Source: Linyphia triangularis (lineage: Eukaryota > Arthropoda > Arachnida > Araneae > Linyphiidae). Taken from it: DNA of 64,000 nt. Position 1 is the first letter of the stretch; each line of letters opens with the position of its first letter. The notes beneath the pieces were generated by a model. The model worked only from the letters and a program-made list of their open reading frames with translations, did no database searches and was not told where the DNA came from. The translations under genes and the position numbers were made by a program. Of this stretch, positions 46,596 through 59,224 are shown one piece after another. The stretch lies in assembly GCA_963978545.1 (NCBI GenBank), contig OZ021722.1:36969365-37033364 (forward strand), in the 5' to 3' direction.

Positions 46596-49274
46596 CCCCT
46601 CCTAAGTCCAACTGACAATAATTTAATTATAAATTTTTGCTTTTTGTACATGGGGTCTCTTAATTTTTCATCGGAAATTTATCACTATATTTTGAAAAAG
46701 AAACCTATTGTTGTTTGAAATTGGAAATAAAATCTATGTTTAAGCACAAACAAATAATCTTAGTATCTTATTGTTAGAAAGGAACAAACTAATGTATTAA
46801 ATTAACTTTTAATATAACGCATTACTCAGATCCTATTAATCTGTTAAGCCTTGTTACAATATTATAATATTTGCTAAGGAATTTCTGAAAGTCACGTGCT
46901 AATCCTGGCAGTAAGATTTTATTATTTAGTATCTTGTGGCAGCCAGTTTCAAAAAACACTTTTAAAATATCCAAAACTGTTTTTGGTACTTAAGTGTGTA
47001 GATTTTTCTTTAGCTGTTCTCAATCTTATTGAAGAACCAATTAATATAAATTATAATTTACGCAGAATTATTATTGGTCTAAGCTTATCAACATGGAGAA
47101 GTTTAGTTACTTTCTACTGAAAGACAATATAACTTCAAATGCCTCAATTCATAATTCACAAACATTTAAACATCCAGTGTTATATTTTAGTTAAGTAACA
47201 CATTTTGAAAATTACCCTTTTAAAAATATTAAACTCATTTGCTTGAATCGAAAATGGCTGTATTTAGAAGTTCATGTAAACTAAAATAGTTATTTATGCA
47301 ACTAGTGGGGAAAGTAATACTTTTTCAAACGCGGTAAAATGCTTATTTGACGAGTGCAATAGCACGAGTCGAATAATTTACCGAGTTTAAATTAAGTCAT
47401 AATCACGTGCAAAAAAATATTTTTAGTACATATATTTACTGTGACGAATTTCTGTATATTTGTAAATATTTTGTAGCATTAATTAGTAAAAAAATAAATT
47501 TATGTACATTTCGCATAAGGCAGTGCAATAGTTTGTCTTACTTTGCTTTCTTGAAATGTGACCCTTAATGCTTGAAAACGAGTTCTACAGAGATAATGCT
47601 GGGAAGCGAGTTTTGCAAAGAGCAGGCCATTTAACATTATGGTAATGGCAATCTGGCGAGAATCAAATTGGTGAGATAGAGCCAAGTTGGCGACGGTTTT
47701 GGAGACAATTTGGCGACATTTTCGGTCCCCATGTACATGTATAAGACTTTTCGACTACGATCTGGAAAGTCCTCCAAATTCGTTTAGGTGAAAATCTGTC
47801 AAAAGAAAATTATTCTTTTATATTTAGAAGTTTCTTCATCAAACTTAAAAAAGTAATATAGCTTTGAAAAAGTGTTAAACTCGCCAATTTATTTTCTTCT
47901 CAAGGTATTTCATCAGTATATTCCACATGGCCTCTGTTTCTCTATGTAAAATAATTTCTTGATAATTAAAAAGTTTTTTGATATACTGGAGAATCTGCTG
48001 CATAACTTACTCAGACCAATAGTGCTTTTAAGAAAGAGACCTCAGATCATTCCATTTCTCAGTCTTTTCTATAACACCTTTATAATTGGGAGTTGTGATA
48101 AAGTTTCTTTCCAATATTTGCTTTATTTTGCAGATACTCTTTGGACACCAATATTCAAGTTGTATCCAAACTCGGCTTGCATTTAAATAGTTGTTATTTT
48201 CTCACCAAATTTTGTTTACCATCTTATGTTACTGTTCTTCTAATTGCTATAAAAATTACACTTCAGCTGATATTGCGGCCCAAAAAATGAAGCATTAAGT
48301 CTATGTGGCACAGATACACTGATCATCTATCTCTTAACAAAACACGTAATAAATATATTCCAGTCCAATTCTAACTTAAATACAGTTTGGTTTATTATAA
48401 AGTTATTTGAATATATTCAAGTTAAAAGCAATTCTGATATCAACACATATTCTATATTTATTTATTCCTTTCAATGGGTTGTTGTCCCTCGCGTGCAAAA
48501 AAAAATCCCACTCAAGTAACTAACATTTTGTTGACTACTTATTCATCCTTCCAGCAGAAAACTCGTACCTTGAAGAAACGAAACGTCCTAAATGAATCCC
48601 GCTCCCACTGATTCAGTCATCAACTCCCAACAAGAGTTCCTTCACCCTCCCTCCAATGTACAATCATCCATTCAGCTATCGAAACTACGCTTAAAATTCA
48701 AAAGGCGCAAAAAAGGTGTACAGCTACATAGGGAGGGAAACTCATTGAAAAACATGAAATGTATCCATGGGGGGAAGAACTAACGAAACAGGCGGCGAAA
48801 AGAAACGGAAACCCTGATCCATTTGCTTCCAGTGAAGAGTTCGGATTGCGTTCATGAATAAGATTTAAACGAACTTGTTTTCGGCTAGAAATACACAGAT
48901 CAAGAAGTCTTCTGGAAGCCGGTGCTTGGAATTCATGACATCCAAACTAAGCATTGGGTCACGAAATTCGAATCAGGTTTTGGCTTCTCATCGAGGAGGA
49001 AACCTCTCCAAGAATCTGTGACGGTACTTGCCATGGGAGTCGCTCATGTGCTCAAGAATGAATGACGCATGATGTATTCGAATGGGGATTGAATTGACTG
49101 CCAGAAGTGTTTCTCAAGATTATTTCACTCAGTGAACATTGAAGCTGAGTCTTGCAACAGATGCTGGTACTTTCTGTAAAAGTTTGGTTTTTCATATGTC
49201 ATTAACACCGTGACATCCAGATTAAATATCCTCTATCTCTTCACGTTTGCTGCTCTAATTTCTACATACTCTAG
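46596..49274. other. Non-coding stretch with a G+C-elevated block
   Basis: The block at about 48500-49160 has clearly higher G+C and complex sequence, yet stop codons interrupt all long frames. The rest is A+T-rich. No gene is supported. Confidence 0.5.
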
Positions 49275-49286
49275 AAAATATGAGAC

Positions 49287-49499
49287 GTTGAGTGCCAAAG
49301 TGAACCATCCCACAATGTTCATTTTTCTAGTTGAAGACTGTTTTTACCCTGTTTTGTTAAAGCCATTCATCCCAATTGAGGTTTATTGACCATTAGATAA
49401 ATCACATTTGGCATGAATGATTTCAACAAAACGCATTAGAAATTGCCTTCAACTAGAAAAATAAACGTTGTGGGATGGTCCGTCCTGGCACTCAATACC
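49287..49499. repeat. Inverted repeat, arms about 85-90 bp
   Basis: Left arm about 49287-49373, right arm about 49412-49499. Pairing blocks are gttgagtgcc / ggcactcaat, accatcccacaa / ttgtgggatggt, and tttttctagttgaag / cttcaactagaaaaa. A ~40-bp centre separates them. Weaker pairing may continue outward to about 49275 and 49515. It looks like a small fold-back (MITE-like) element, but no target duplication was resolved. Confidence 0.75.
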
Positions 49500-49695
49500 T
49501 TATGTATATTTCTATATCTTGTCCCCCCCCCCCCCTACCCGCACTGGAGAAATATTTCAGCTTATACATTTCTTTACAATTTGAATGAAATGGGAGTCGT
49601 AAGCCTAACATGTATCAAAATAACCTATCAGAGGAAATTGATAATAACAAACATATTCTAATATGATTCATATTCCTTGAATTCATGACCCTGGA
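49500..49695. other. Non-coding spacer with a C run
   Basis: Holds a run of C at about 49525-49535 and nothing else recognisable. Confidence 0.5.
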
Positions 49696-49722
49696 TTTTT
49701 TTTTTTTTTTTTTTTTTTTTAA

Positions 49723-49755
<33 letters not shown>
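49696..49755. repeat. Poly(T) tract, about 60 bases, one interruption
   Basis: T25, then AATC, then T31. It could be the complement of a retroposon poly(A) tail on the minus strand, but no body was recognised on its left. Confidence 0.9.
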
Positions 49756-49757
<2 letters not shown>

Positions 49758-52450
49758 CATCACACTTTTAAAATGATCATAAACCACAAATAAATGACTT
49801 GTAATTGGTTTTATAAACTTACTTAACTTGACTTAAATCTCTTTACGCTCAAGTGACGCATGAGGCCACAAGCATAGCCTTCCATCCCTTCCAGTCCTGG
49901 CTTTATAAAGACTGCATGAAATTAATCCCTAACTATGCTTCTAACTAGCTATGCTGCGAAGACATACTGTCTGTGTTTTATAGTAATCAGAAAGTTTAGG
50001 TGACTAGAGGGTTAAGCGTTAATATGAGATAGTTTTACAGAACTTTACAGATTTTTTAATATAATACGTTATATTATAAAATAAAAAAACTGTTGAATGA
50101 AATGGATAATTTTTTAAATAACTAGTCGATTAATAAAATTTTTAAATGAAAGTTAAAATCTTCTGTTAATTTAACATGCACATCTACGTTTATGCAGACA
50201 ACTGAGAAACACTAAAATCAATATTTTTAATTTCATCTATGTTTCTTCCGTCGGTCAACTTTTAATAAAATCGTAGGAACCTTATAAATTATTTTTTTAT
50301 TTACCATTAGTAAACAAATGCACAAATTTTTATCAAAGTTGTTGGTTTACCAAAAGTCCCAATTTTACTGAACTGGCGTTAACATTTTATGGCACATAAT
50401 GAGTTCATTAAAAATAAGTTCCAGTTTCCAAGAAATATTAATATGCAATGAAATTTTTAAAAATACTTTTTTGTCTACATAAATTCACCGAAATTTTCTA
50501 ATATATTTTAATGCCTGTTATTAAATAAATCTATAACTTAACATTCCTTCTAAATTTTTAACTATCTCACTGCTAGTTAGTTCATTTTTTTATGTTGATT
50601 CTATAAAAAAGGCTTTTTTTCTATTATAAATTCCTATAGCTCAATATTCTAAAATAATAAATTACTTGTGCTCAAACACAATGTTTTGCCTTTTTAAACA
50701 AAAGTACGAAAATATAAATTCCATTTACTTCATGAGGTGATTTTTATTCAGAAAGAACTTAACATTTATTCCAGAAGAACAACAAAAACACTGACAAACA
50801 CTTTTGTCGATAAATAAGGCCTTCTACCATTGATCACAAACGTAAAATTCTTCCGAATGTGCTTCTCCCATCAGTAAAAAACACATGCTTTTTGTGAATC
50901 TCTGCATTTATTTTATCTTTCTCCAATCAGTTTCTTTCTGAACATAAACAAAGCATTAACGAAGGCTGCAAGAGGCCTACATTCGTCAGCGAATTTAGGG
51001 AAAAGCTTTCTACGATGAACACGAAAGTCGATCTGCTGACTTCATAGCAAGTGCTGAATGACCAATCAAGGAAGAATTACGGACTAATCAACCAACTGGC
51101 TTTGAGAAAGAAAATGCAGTGTCCCGCAGAAAAGTTTTCTTCCCGGCAAATATAGAGCTGTTCTACACTTCATTTAACGTGTTTGTTTTTCTTGGATTTA
51201 TTTGGTTTAGTTTCTTCCTTTAACAAGCTTTTTAGAGCTTATATTTTTGTATTTAAGTACTTTTAATGAGGATTTACTTTTAGTATTGTTAAATAATTTT
51301 AATAACTGCATTATGTATAAAGATTTATTCAAATAGTTATTTTCATTTTAATAATGGCATAATTACAGATGTTAGCCTCAAAATTCTGTTTACTACGGAT
51401 TATTTAATTGAAAGTGAATTGCTCGTTTTAATTATTCAATAACCATATTTTTAACATTAGTTTGATGCATCTGGAAGGCATTACAACTTCAAATTAGGAA
51501 AACTTCAATGATGGAATAGCTTGGACGAATAATGCAATATACATCTATAATTGCGATTTCTACCGTGAAATTGAAATAGATATGAAAGGAAATCCTACGC
51601 ATATTTATTCCAGACCTTTATTACAAAAGATAAATTCAATCAAAGAACTGATAAGTAACACGGGAACTTTTTTTAAAAGATGTAACTTCACTATAAGATT
51701 TCTTTTTTACCACATAATTCACTTCCTTTTCGTTATCTGAAAATTCATACGTATTTAAATATCAATTTCATTCAATTTGTAATGTAATTACTTAACTTAA
51801 ACTCCTATTGAGAGCACTTTTGCTTTCGCATTTTTAAAGTAAAGGACTATTACCATGAAAGATTTATATCGAGTCTTTTTAAATTTATATCGAGTCTTAT
51901 GATATCAAGGTTATGAAAATACAAAATGTATATGGTATTCATTCAAAGTGTATCAAAAATTACTATTTTTAAAAACGAACACCTCGAAAAGAACTTCACA
52001 CAGAGAATGTAATTACTTGCATATTTACTGGACAATCAAAGAAATTCGGAAAATACAATCTGATAGGTATTCAGTAAGTTAAAAATCGCAAAATTATAGG
52101 TTTCGCGATTTTACATATTTAAAATTGAAACTATTCTACTTCTTTTAGTTTATAATTTTAGCCACTTCTCCTTCTAGTTCCGGGAGGGAAATTATTCCAG
52201 AAATTTGTAATGCTACTAAATTTGCCGTGCTACAATTTAACATCATGCATTTTTCTATAAATGTTTTTTAAACTTCGATGGATCTTTTTTTCTTAAAAAA
52301 GGGGCTACTTATATTTTATTTGTATCATAGAAAAACGTGACGTTAACCAGTGAGACAAATTTTGATTATTTCCCATTTTTTTATTGGATTCAATTATTTC
52401 TTCTTAAAGAAATGTGATTTTGAGAGATTTTTTGCTGATTTCTCATTCAA

Positions 52451-52455
<5 letters not shown>
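49756..52455. other. A+T-rich non-coding stretch
   Basis: A slightly G+C-richer part lies near 50930-51180. Otherwise plain A+T-rich DNA without a supported gene. Confidence 0.55.

Positions 52456-52489
<34 letters not shown>
52456..52489. repeat. Poly(A) tract, 34 bases
   Basis: Uninterrupted A run. No recognisable retroposon body ends in it. Confidence 0.95.
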
Positions 52490-52490
<1 letters not shown>

Positions 52491-52807
52491 ATACAAGGAT
52501 ACCATACTGTTGAAATGTTAACCTCAGATCATTAATAAGGGTTGACATAATATTCAGAAAATGTTCAAATCTCTCTGCTCTTTAGTTACTTAGAAACGGT
52601 ATGTACAAAATTGGTCTATTAACATTAGCGGTGAAGCCCTACCTATTACAGTAAATTTTACTCACTATCCAATAAATAAAATTTGCTTCATTCATTCCAG
52701 AGTAACTGTTTTCGAGCTGATTGTTTTTAGAACAGTTAGTTTTGGAACACCCTTTATAAGAGGGATGATATAACAATTATACACGTCAAACAATATCAGA
52801 AAATACT

Positions 52808-52818
52808 AAGGACATAAA
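52808..52818. repeat. Left target-site duplication of SINE copy
   Basis: AAGGACATAAA, identical to 53001-53011. Confidence 0.85.
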
Positions 52819-53000
52819 AGCCCATCTGATGACTGTGTGATTAGTGCTCTAGCCACTCATACCAAAGGTGCCAGGTTCAAATCTCAGATTAGGCATGAAT
52901 GTTTTTTGTGGTTCGGAATCCACGTTAAACTGTAGGTACCGGCCTGATTAGCCATCTTTGTGGATAAAAATAGGTCGTTGAGCATATAAACCAATCAACC
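52819..53000 (+). mobile_element. tRNA-derived SINE (family 2, copy 2)
   Basis: A 182-bp element sharing its full structure with the copy at 32745-32922: the head cccatctgatgactgtg, then gccactcataccaaaggtgcc, tgtggttcggaatccac, and the tail ATATAAACCAATCAACC. The B box GGTTCAAATCT (52874-52884) is close to consensus and better kept than in the other copy. An exact 11-bp duplication flanks the element. Same strand as both other SINEs in the window. Non-coding, and dependent on a LINE partner for movement. Confidence 0.87.
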
Positions 53001-53011
53001 AAGGACATAAA
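53001..53011. repeat. Right target-site duplication of SINE copy
   Basis: AAGGACATAAA, exact match to 52808-52818. Confidence 0.85.
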
Positions 53012-55164
53012 TCTGTTATTCACTCAGAAAACTAGGAAGAGCAGCTGATCAAGAAGTGACAAAGTTTTTAAATACAATCTCTATTTGCAGAAATGAGTGA
53101 CAAAATATAGATTTGGGTATTTTACTATATTGTTATCTGACTGAATAAAAGTATTGCGATCCTAATAATATGTACAGAGATAATTTTTTAGGACCAGTAT
53201 TGTCCCCTTTGTTATTTAATTGATAGAATATAGGAAGGTGTATTTTAGAAACAGAAAATAATGTGCATAAAGTTCTTTTAAATTACTGAAAACAAATTAA
53301 ACATAGATTATTTTAATACTGTTTCGTGATAAATAAACTATACTGCGAAAAAAATGAATTTATCAATGTATGAAACACTCAAATTATCTCCATGTATCAA
53401 ATATATAACAACCATATAAAAGAATTTGTCTTATTGGCACTTATGATTTATTATTCCACTGACAAAGACTATTATAATATCAAGTCAATTTAAATCTTCT
53501 TATTCAATTCTTCAATAGATTCAACCGATATACTTTGCCAATCACAAAGTGGGTTTTGTTTGTAACTTCCACAACTTTTTTTATTATTATATATTCTGTA
53601 ACCGTAATTTTAGTTTCGATCATGTTCTGAAATAAACGACGAAACAGAAATAAATTACTGCATGTATGCATTTTTCTACTTTTTATTTTTATTCGACATA
53701 TTTATATTTCAAAATGAAGATGAACTTCCTTTCTCGTAATGTATGTCCGGTTTTCTAAACATTACTTCACACTTCAGTATAAAATTCTATCATTCTTGTT
53801 TAGTACGGTAAAAGAACTTATATTTCAAACGTTTTGCCGAATGGAAACAGTAACGATTATTCTTGTGATTGATATCGACTTCTCCATCTCCGAAAAGGTA
53901 TTCTATCACCACAACATATGGATCGTTTGTTCTCTTGCATTCAAACTGCAAAATGGAACACCCCCATGGGAGGAAGTGGCGGGAAACAATGTGAAATGAT
54001 GGTTAGGCTGACAGGTCAGATCTTTATTCTTTATTGGAACCCATAATTGATGTCGAAAAATGGAAAAATAGAATCCGCGCCACACTTCCATCGCTCTTCA
54101 TATATCACAAACGTTAAACTTATTTCTTTATTAACCCTAAATTTTTGAAATAGTCAATAGTTCACTTTTTTCTAAATTTTTTGGAGCACTTAATTATTGT
54201 TATTACTGTTAGAAATAGCATAAATTTTAGGACAGACAATTTGAGTGTCTAACAATCATTTTAAAACAATAACAATAGATCAAAGATATAAGAAGCTTCC
54301 AACATTTTCTTGTAAGTTGGGTATTTGCTATTAACATAACGAGGCATTTGTTCTTTTAATAAATAAAAACTGTTAAACTGCAATTACTTAGACGCCATGT
54401 GTTTCGCTTAAGAAAATGAGCTTGTAATTACTGACCCTTGATTGATTTTTAGGCAAGTAAATTTCAAGTGAACCAAAAGTTAGTTAGCAGCTTAGTTTGT
54501 ATACAGTATTGCCATCTTATAAATGCTTGTCGACTTCATACGTTTAAATTAAATTCCTGTCATAACATTTGAGCCATTTTTCTTTAAATTGTTTTCGACT
54601 TATGTGGCCACGGCACAAGTTTTTTCAAATGTTTTTTTAAATATATATTATAAATTTATAACAAATCACGTATCTATTTTTAAATGTCCTTAACCAGTAG
54701 CTTTATTGATACATAACCCCTTAAAGTAAAAGAAAAAGGTAATTAATTTAAAAGATATTAAGAAATCCCATATTTAATTTTATAAAATAAAACTACCCGC
54801 AACGGAATACATCACTTTTAGATAGTTTTCAACTATTTTTATGTAAATGTTTCACTAAAAACATTTGATCTGTAAAATTATGTATCTCAATAATTACACT
54901 AAATTTTACGAGAATTTTTCTTATATACCTAACTCATTCATTTCAACTCAACGAAAGCTAATAGGACGATTTAAACATAAGAACGTTAATTCCCCACAGA
55001 ACAACTATTGTAAATATGGTAATGGAGAAAAAATTATTTTCTCAACATAAGTTCATGTTTTTAACATCAGTATGTTATACGAGCATCCCCAACACACCAA
55101 TAATTCATGCCGTCCCATTTATATATCCTGAGACTAGTTCATATGCGCCATACTTCTGAATGTC
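53012..55164. other. A+T-rich non-coding stretch
   Basis: No supported gene. The 86-codon frame at 53739-53999 overlaps a 61-codon minus-strand frame and has no recognised motif. Confidence 0.55.
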
Positions 55165-55216
55165 TTTTTTTTTTTTTTTTTCTTTTTTTTTTCTTTCTTT
55201 TTTTTTTTTTTTTTTT
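55165..55216. repeat. Pyrimidine tract, T-rich with C interruptions
   Basis: About 52 bases of T broken by single C. Frames running through it on both strands (poly-Phe, poly-Lys) are low-complexity artefacts. Confidence 0.92.
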
Positions 55217-57521
55217 CGAGTTGTTGAGTTAAAACGTGATGTTCAGATGAAATTGAAAGAAAGAACATTCGAGAGGAGACATAGAGAAAAGGAGAAAATG
55301 CGGGACGATGGAAAAGCATTATTTGGAAAGCAGGCGAGAATTTTAGCATACACACACATGAGAATATTTTGATAAATACGCATAGACGTGTAGGATTCTG
55401 TCTTGTGAGCATGCAATAGTGGTTGTATTTTTATTTGCATCTGCATCCCTCCCAAGTGTGTAAAATGATAAAAATTGTGAAGTTTGGAAACGCATTTTGT
55501 GATATTCATGTGTTTTAGAAAAACAGTGAAGAAGTTTTGAAAATAAATATATTTTATACAGTAGTTTTATGTTTGAATTATCATTAGTGGTACTCTGTTT
55601 GTCACATATTAAAAAAATTCTCTGATGTTCTTTAATTGGTTGAATTTCAAACTTAAATTTCGATTAGTTTATATTTATCTTTATTCATATGTAGAATTTG
55701 ATTAAAAAAAAATATCAGATGCACATATCAAATTAATCTCTTCAAATCTCATTATTCCTATGGAAATATCCTAAATAAGAAGATTCAAAATATATTATAT
55801 TCAGAATATATTAAAGTATATACATATACTAAGCTGTTTAAATATGTTCACATTTTTATCGCTATCAGTTTATTTCATAGTATTTTGATGTATGTATGTG
55901 TAATATTCAGACATTTCTGTTTAATTTAAAGGCAAACAGTATTTATAAATTTAAATAATTATATTTATCTCAATTAAGAAATAAATGAGATATTTAATCA
56001 TAATTCTGATAAATGATAATTATGTGTATATATCCTGAATAAATGTTTTCCTTATTTATAATAATAGGTTGCGTTTTTTTTTTTTCTTTGTCTAACATGT
56101 AATACGATACAAAACATGCATGATTGAAGTTACAATTGGATCTTGATATATTCCCTAGATATAAAAGAATTGCTTTATATATATTTAGAATTCCTGAAAT
56201 TCCTAATATTTTAGGTACTTTTAAAAAACAGTGCTTCAAGTAAAAATTTCTTCATTTTAAAAATAAAACGCGTGAAGACATTACATTGGTTTTAGAGAAT
56301 CTATGGTTTCCTTGAAGATGAAATCCAGTTCTTGGAAACATAGAGAGTAACGATGAGATATTCCATCAAAGAACAGCACAACTAAAAATAACTTGGAGGC
56401 ATTTTCTGGTGAGATCAAATAATACACAACCTTGTGACTTTCGAATCCAAATCGAAGAAATATTCTTCCGTTTTATTTTTGCGTCGAAATAGGAACAGAA
56501 AACAACGAATCAACAAAATATAATTTTTTCGAAATCCATTTCCGATGTTGAAATCCGCAGAAGGCGGAGAGAAAAGAGAAATAGTTCCCATATATTTTCA
56601 GATCTTACTTTAACCCACAAAGTATGACAAAATGGGACCCAGGGTTAAAGCATGAAAGCAATTTAGTATTTTCTTATTGCCGTTGGTGTAAATGCTTTTT
56701 GAATTTTTATATATAAAGAAAATGTTTTGAATTATTATTTTTCGGTCTGAAAGATTTGAAAGAGTTTTTATTCCTATAAATTCTTACCTTAAAGTCACTG
56801 CATTTTTATAAAGTTTCAAATAAAGTATAGAGGGATATTAATGCAATGTACCCATTTTGATCAACTGAAATATTGATTTTAATGTTTTATGAACATATTA
56901 AAAAAATAGTCAATAATCACATTACTTCATCATGTAAGAATTTAATCAAATGTTATATCTACTTTAATCAATGAAATTATTAGTTCAATGAATGCAGTTT
57001 TTATTTCAATGGTTATAAAACTTTATTTTTTATTACCTGTGTTAAAGCATAATGTAACAGTTAGGGTATAAATATGTTTATATATCTGGAAAACAATCTT
57101 AAGGAATTAAATAAGAAAAAAAATAATACAGCCGAGGATCCCATTACATTTATTCTAAATAGCTATGATATGCTTGAAAAGTATTTTTATCAATATATAA
57201 CATACATATTTTTTGTTACCTAGACCAAAATAAAGTTGAATGAAATATAATTTTATTGTAAGGAAGGCTTGTTGGGATAACTTAATACTTAGATTATGCT
57301 TTAGAAATAAAGTAACACATAACAACAAATTTGCATTTAGGTCCTACGTAACAAATAAACCAATATTTTTTATGGTTAAAAACATTATATTTATTCAAAC
57401 ATCATTATCAAAGTGATATTCATAAAAATACCAACGTCAATAAAAAAAAATAGTCGTTATTTGAAAGTTATATTTCCCTGTGAATTTAGCTATGAAAATG
57501 TCCGTTAAGTTTAATATTCTC
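55217..57521. other. A+T-rich non-coding stretch
   Basis: No supported gene or mobile element. Open frames are short and compositionally biased. Confidence 0.55.
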
Positions 57522-57599
57522 GATAATTTAACGAATAATAGCATATAATTATTAGTTGTATCGAATTCATAAATATATGCTATTATTCTTTAAATTATC
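57522..57599. repeat. Inverted repeat, 29-bp arms
   Basis: Arms 57522-57550 and 57571-57599 are reverse complements with two mismatches around a 20-bp loop. The arms include aataatagcatata and its complement. Confidence 0.85.
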
Positions 57600-59202
57600 T
57601 ATATAAATCCTATGGCTATATAAATCCTATTTTTATCTAAAATAACTACGTTTATTTGTTTGGTAATTTTTAGTAATTTTTATGCTCACATTTCATGTAC
57701 TCTTGGTAATAAATACTTAAAAAGCTACTACTATTCAATGCAAACATCTAAATTTAATGCACTTTGTATATAAAACAAATTGTAATAAAAACAAAATTTA
57801 AAAATTTAACTTAGTAAGAAATATTTCAAACCTCAAGAGTAACGAGTTATTATATTTGTTTATCGCCTAGTTTACAACATGTGTTACTGCAAAAGATAAA
57901 TCTCTATGATAAATATGTCTAGACTATCCCATAAAATAAAAATATTGCCTGTATTAAATAGTATTTGAAAAACTCATGGTAAGCAGGTGTTAAAATATTC
58001 TACGAATTTGAAATAAATCAAAGAACGTTTTTCATGATATAAAACGTTGTACCAAACCTTCATATAATCCAATACGTAAACAGAAATAAGAATATTAAAA
58101 AGAACTCTTTTTTTTAAATTGTGAAATTTTTATTTCAGAAAAATAGTGGAAAGTTTTAAAACTGACGTTCTTAAGTAAATAGTGTAATAAATAATTTCAA
58201 AAAATGCCAGTGAATTAAAATAAAAACTTTTGCAATAATTTTCCACGATTTTGTCTGTACTGATCTTTGTTGAAAGATGAAAACTTGTATCCTATTTATT
58301 AAACATTAAGTGTTTATATTCACGAAAAAATTTTAATACATATAAAGTATATTAACAGTTGTGGTTTTTTTCCATTACTTTATAAAAATCAAAAGCTAAA
58401 TAGCAAATTAAAGTATTGACGACAGTAAAAATTTACGGAAAATTTACTGAGAATATGTTTTAAGATTCAATGTAATCAAATATTTAAAATTTTACAATTA
58501 ACCTAAAATTAAATTGAACTCTATTTTAAAGTTCCAGCTTTTTATATATATAATGGGATTAAAAATAAATTTCAGATTATACGTCGCTTTATTTTAATTT
58601 TATTTACCTTAAGTTAATTGTGTTAATAAGTCAAATGTTAGATAACTCACAAAACTTCTTGGGTAAAAAGAATAAAGAAGAGTGTACCTTAGAGTAACAG
58701 ATTTTAAATAAATATTATCTAAATAACTTATTAAATATGATTTTTTTTAATCTTTAATCTTAATAATTAAGATTGCTATAATAACTCTATTATATATCAA
58801 ATGATTTGTCAACAATAAACATTTTTAAACGTAATCGAAATTTTTAAGCTACAATTCTGTTTGCGCATTGTTTGCTTAATTTCTCAAATTTTCATAAAAA
58901 ATCTTACAAACAAGAATAAAAAAGTTTTAAAAAATATTTATGGTTAATTTATAGATATACTTTAAAATTTAAAGGTATAATTTAATTGCTTACAAAAGAC
59001 TTAAAAGCGGAAATTAGAAAATCTCCTTATTGAAAATTACTAAATTAAGTAAAGGTTTAAATTTGTTAACGTTTTATAATATTATATCATTCTTCTTGTG
59101 ATAACATTATATAATTCTAGGCTCTTAATGATTAAGAGAAATGTTTCCTTGATTTAAATTTGATTAGTTATTGGAAATATAAAAATTTATAATTTCTACA
59201 CG
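57600..59202. other. A+T-rich non-coding stretch
   Basis: One of the most A+T-rich parts of the window. Nothing recognisable. Confidence 0.6.
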
Positions 59203-59224
59203 TTTTTTTTTTTTTTTTTTTTTT
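59203..59224. repeat. Poly(T) tract, 22 bases
   Basis: Uninterrupted T run. Confidence 0.95.

Noticed and set aside
55134..55412. 92-codon minus-strand frame with a poly-Lys run
   Set aside because: Depends on the T-rich tract at 55165-55216. No conserved motif.
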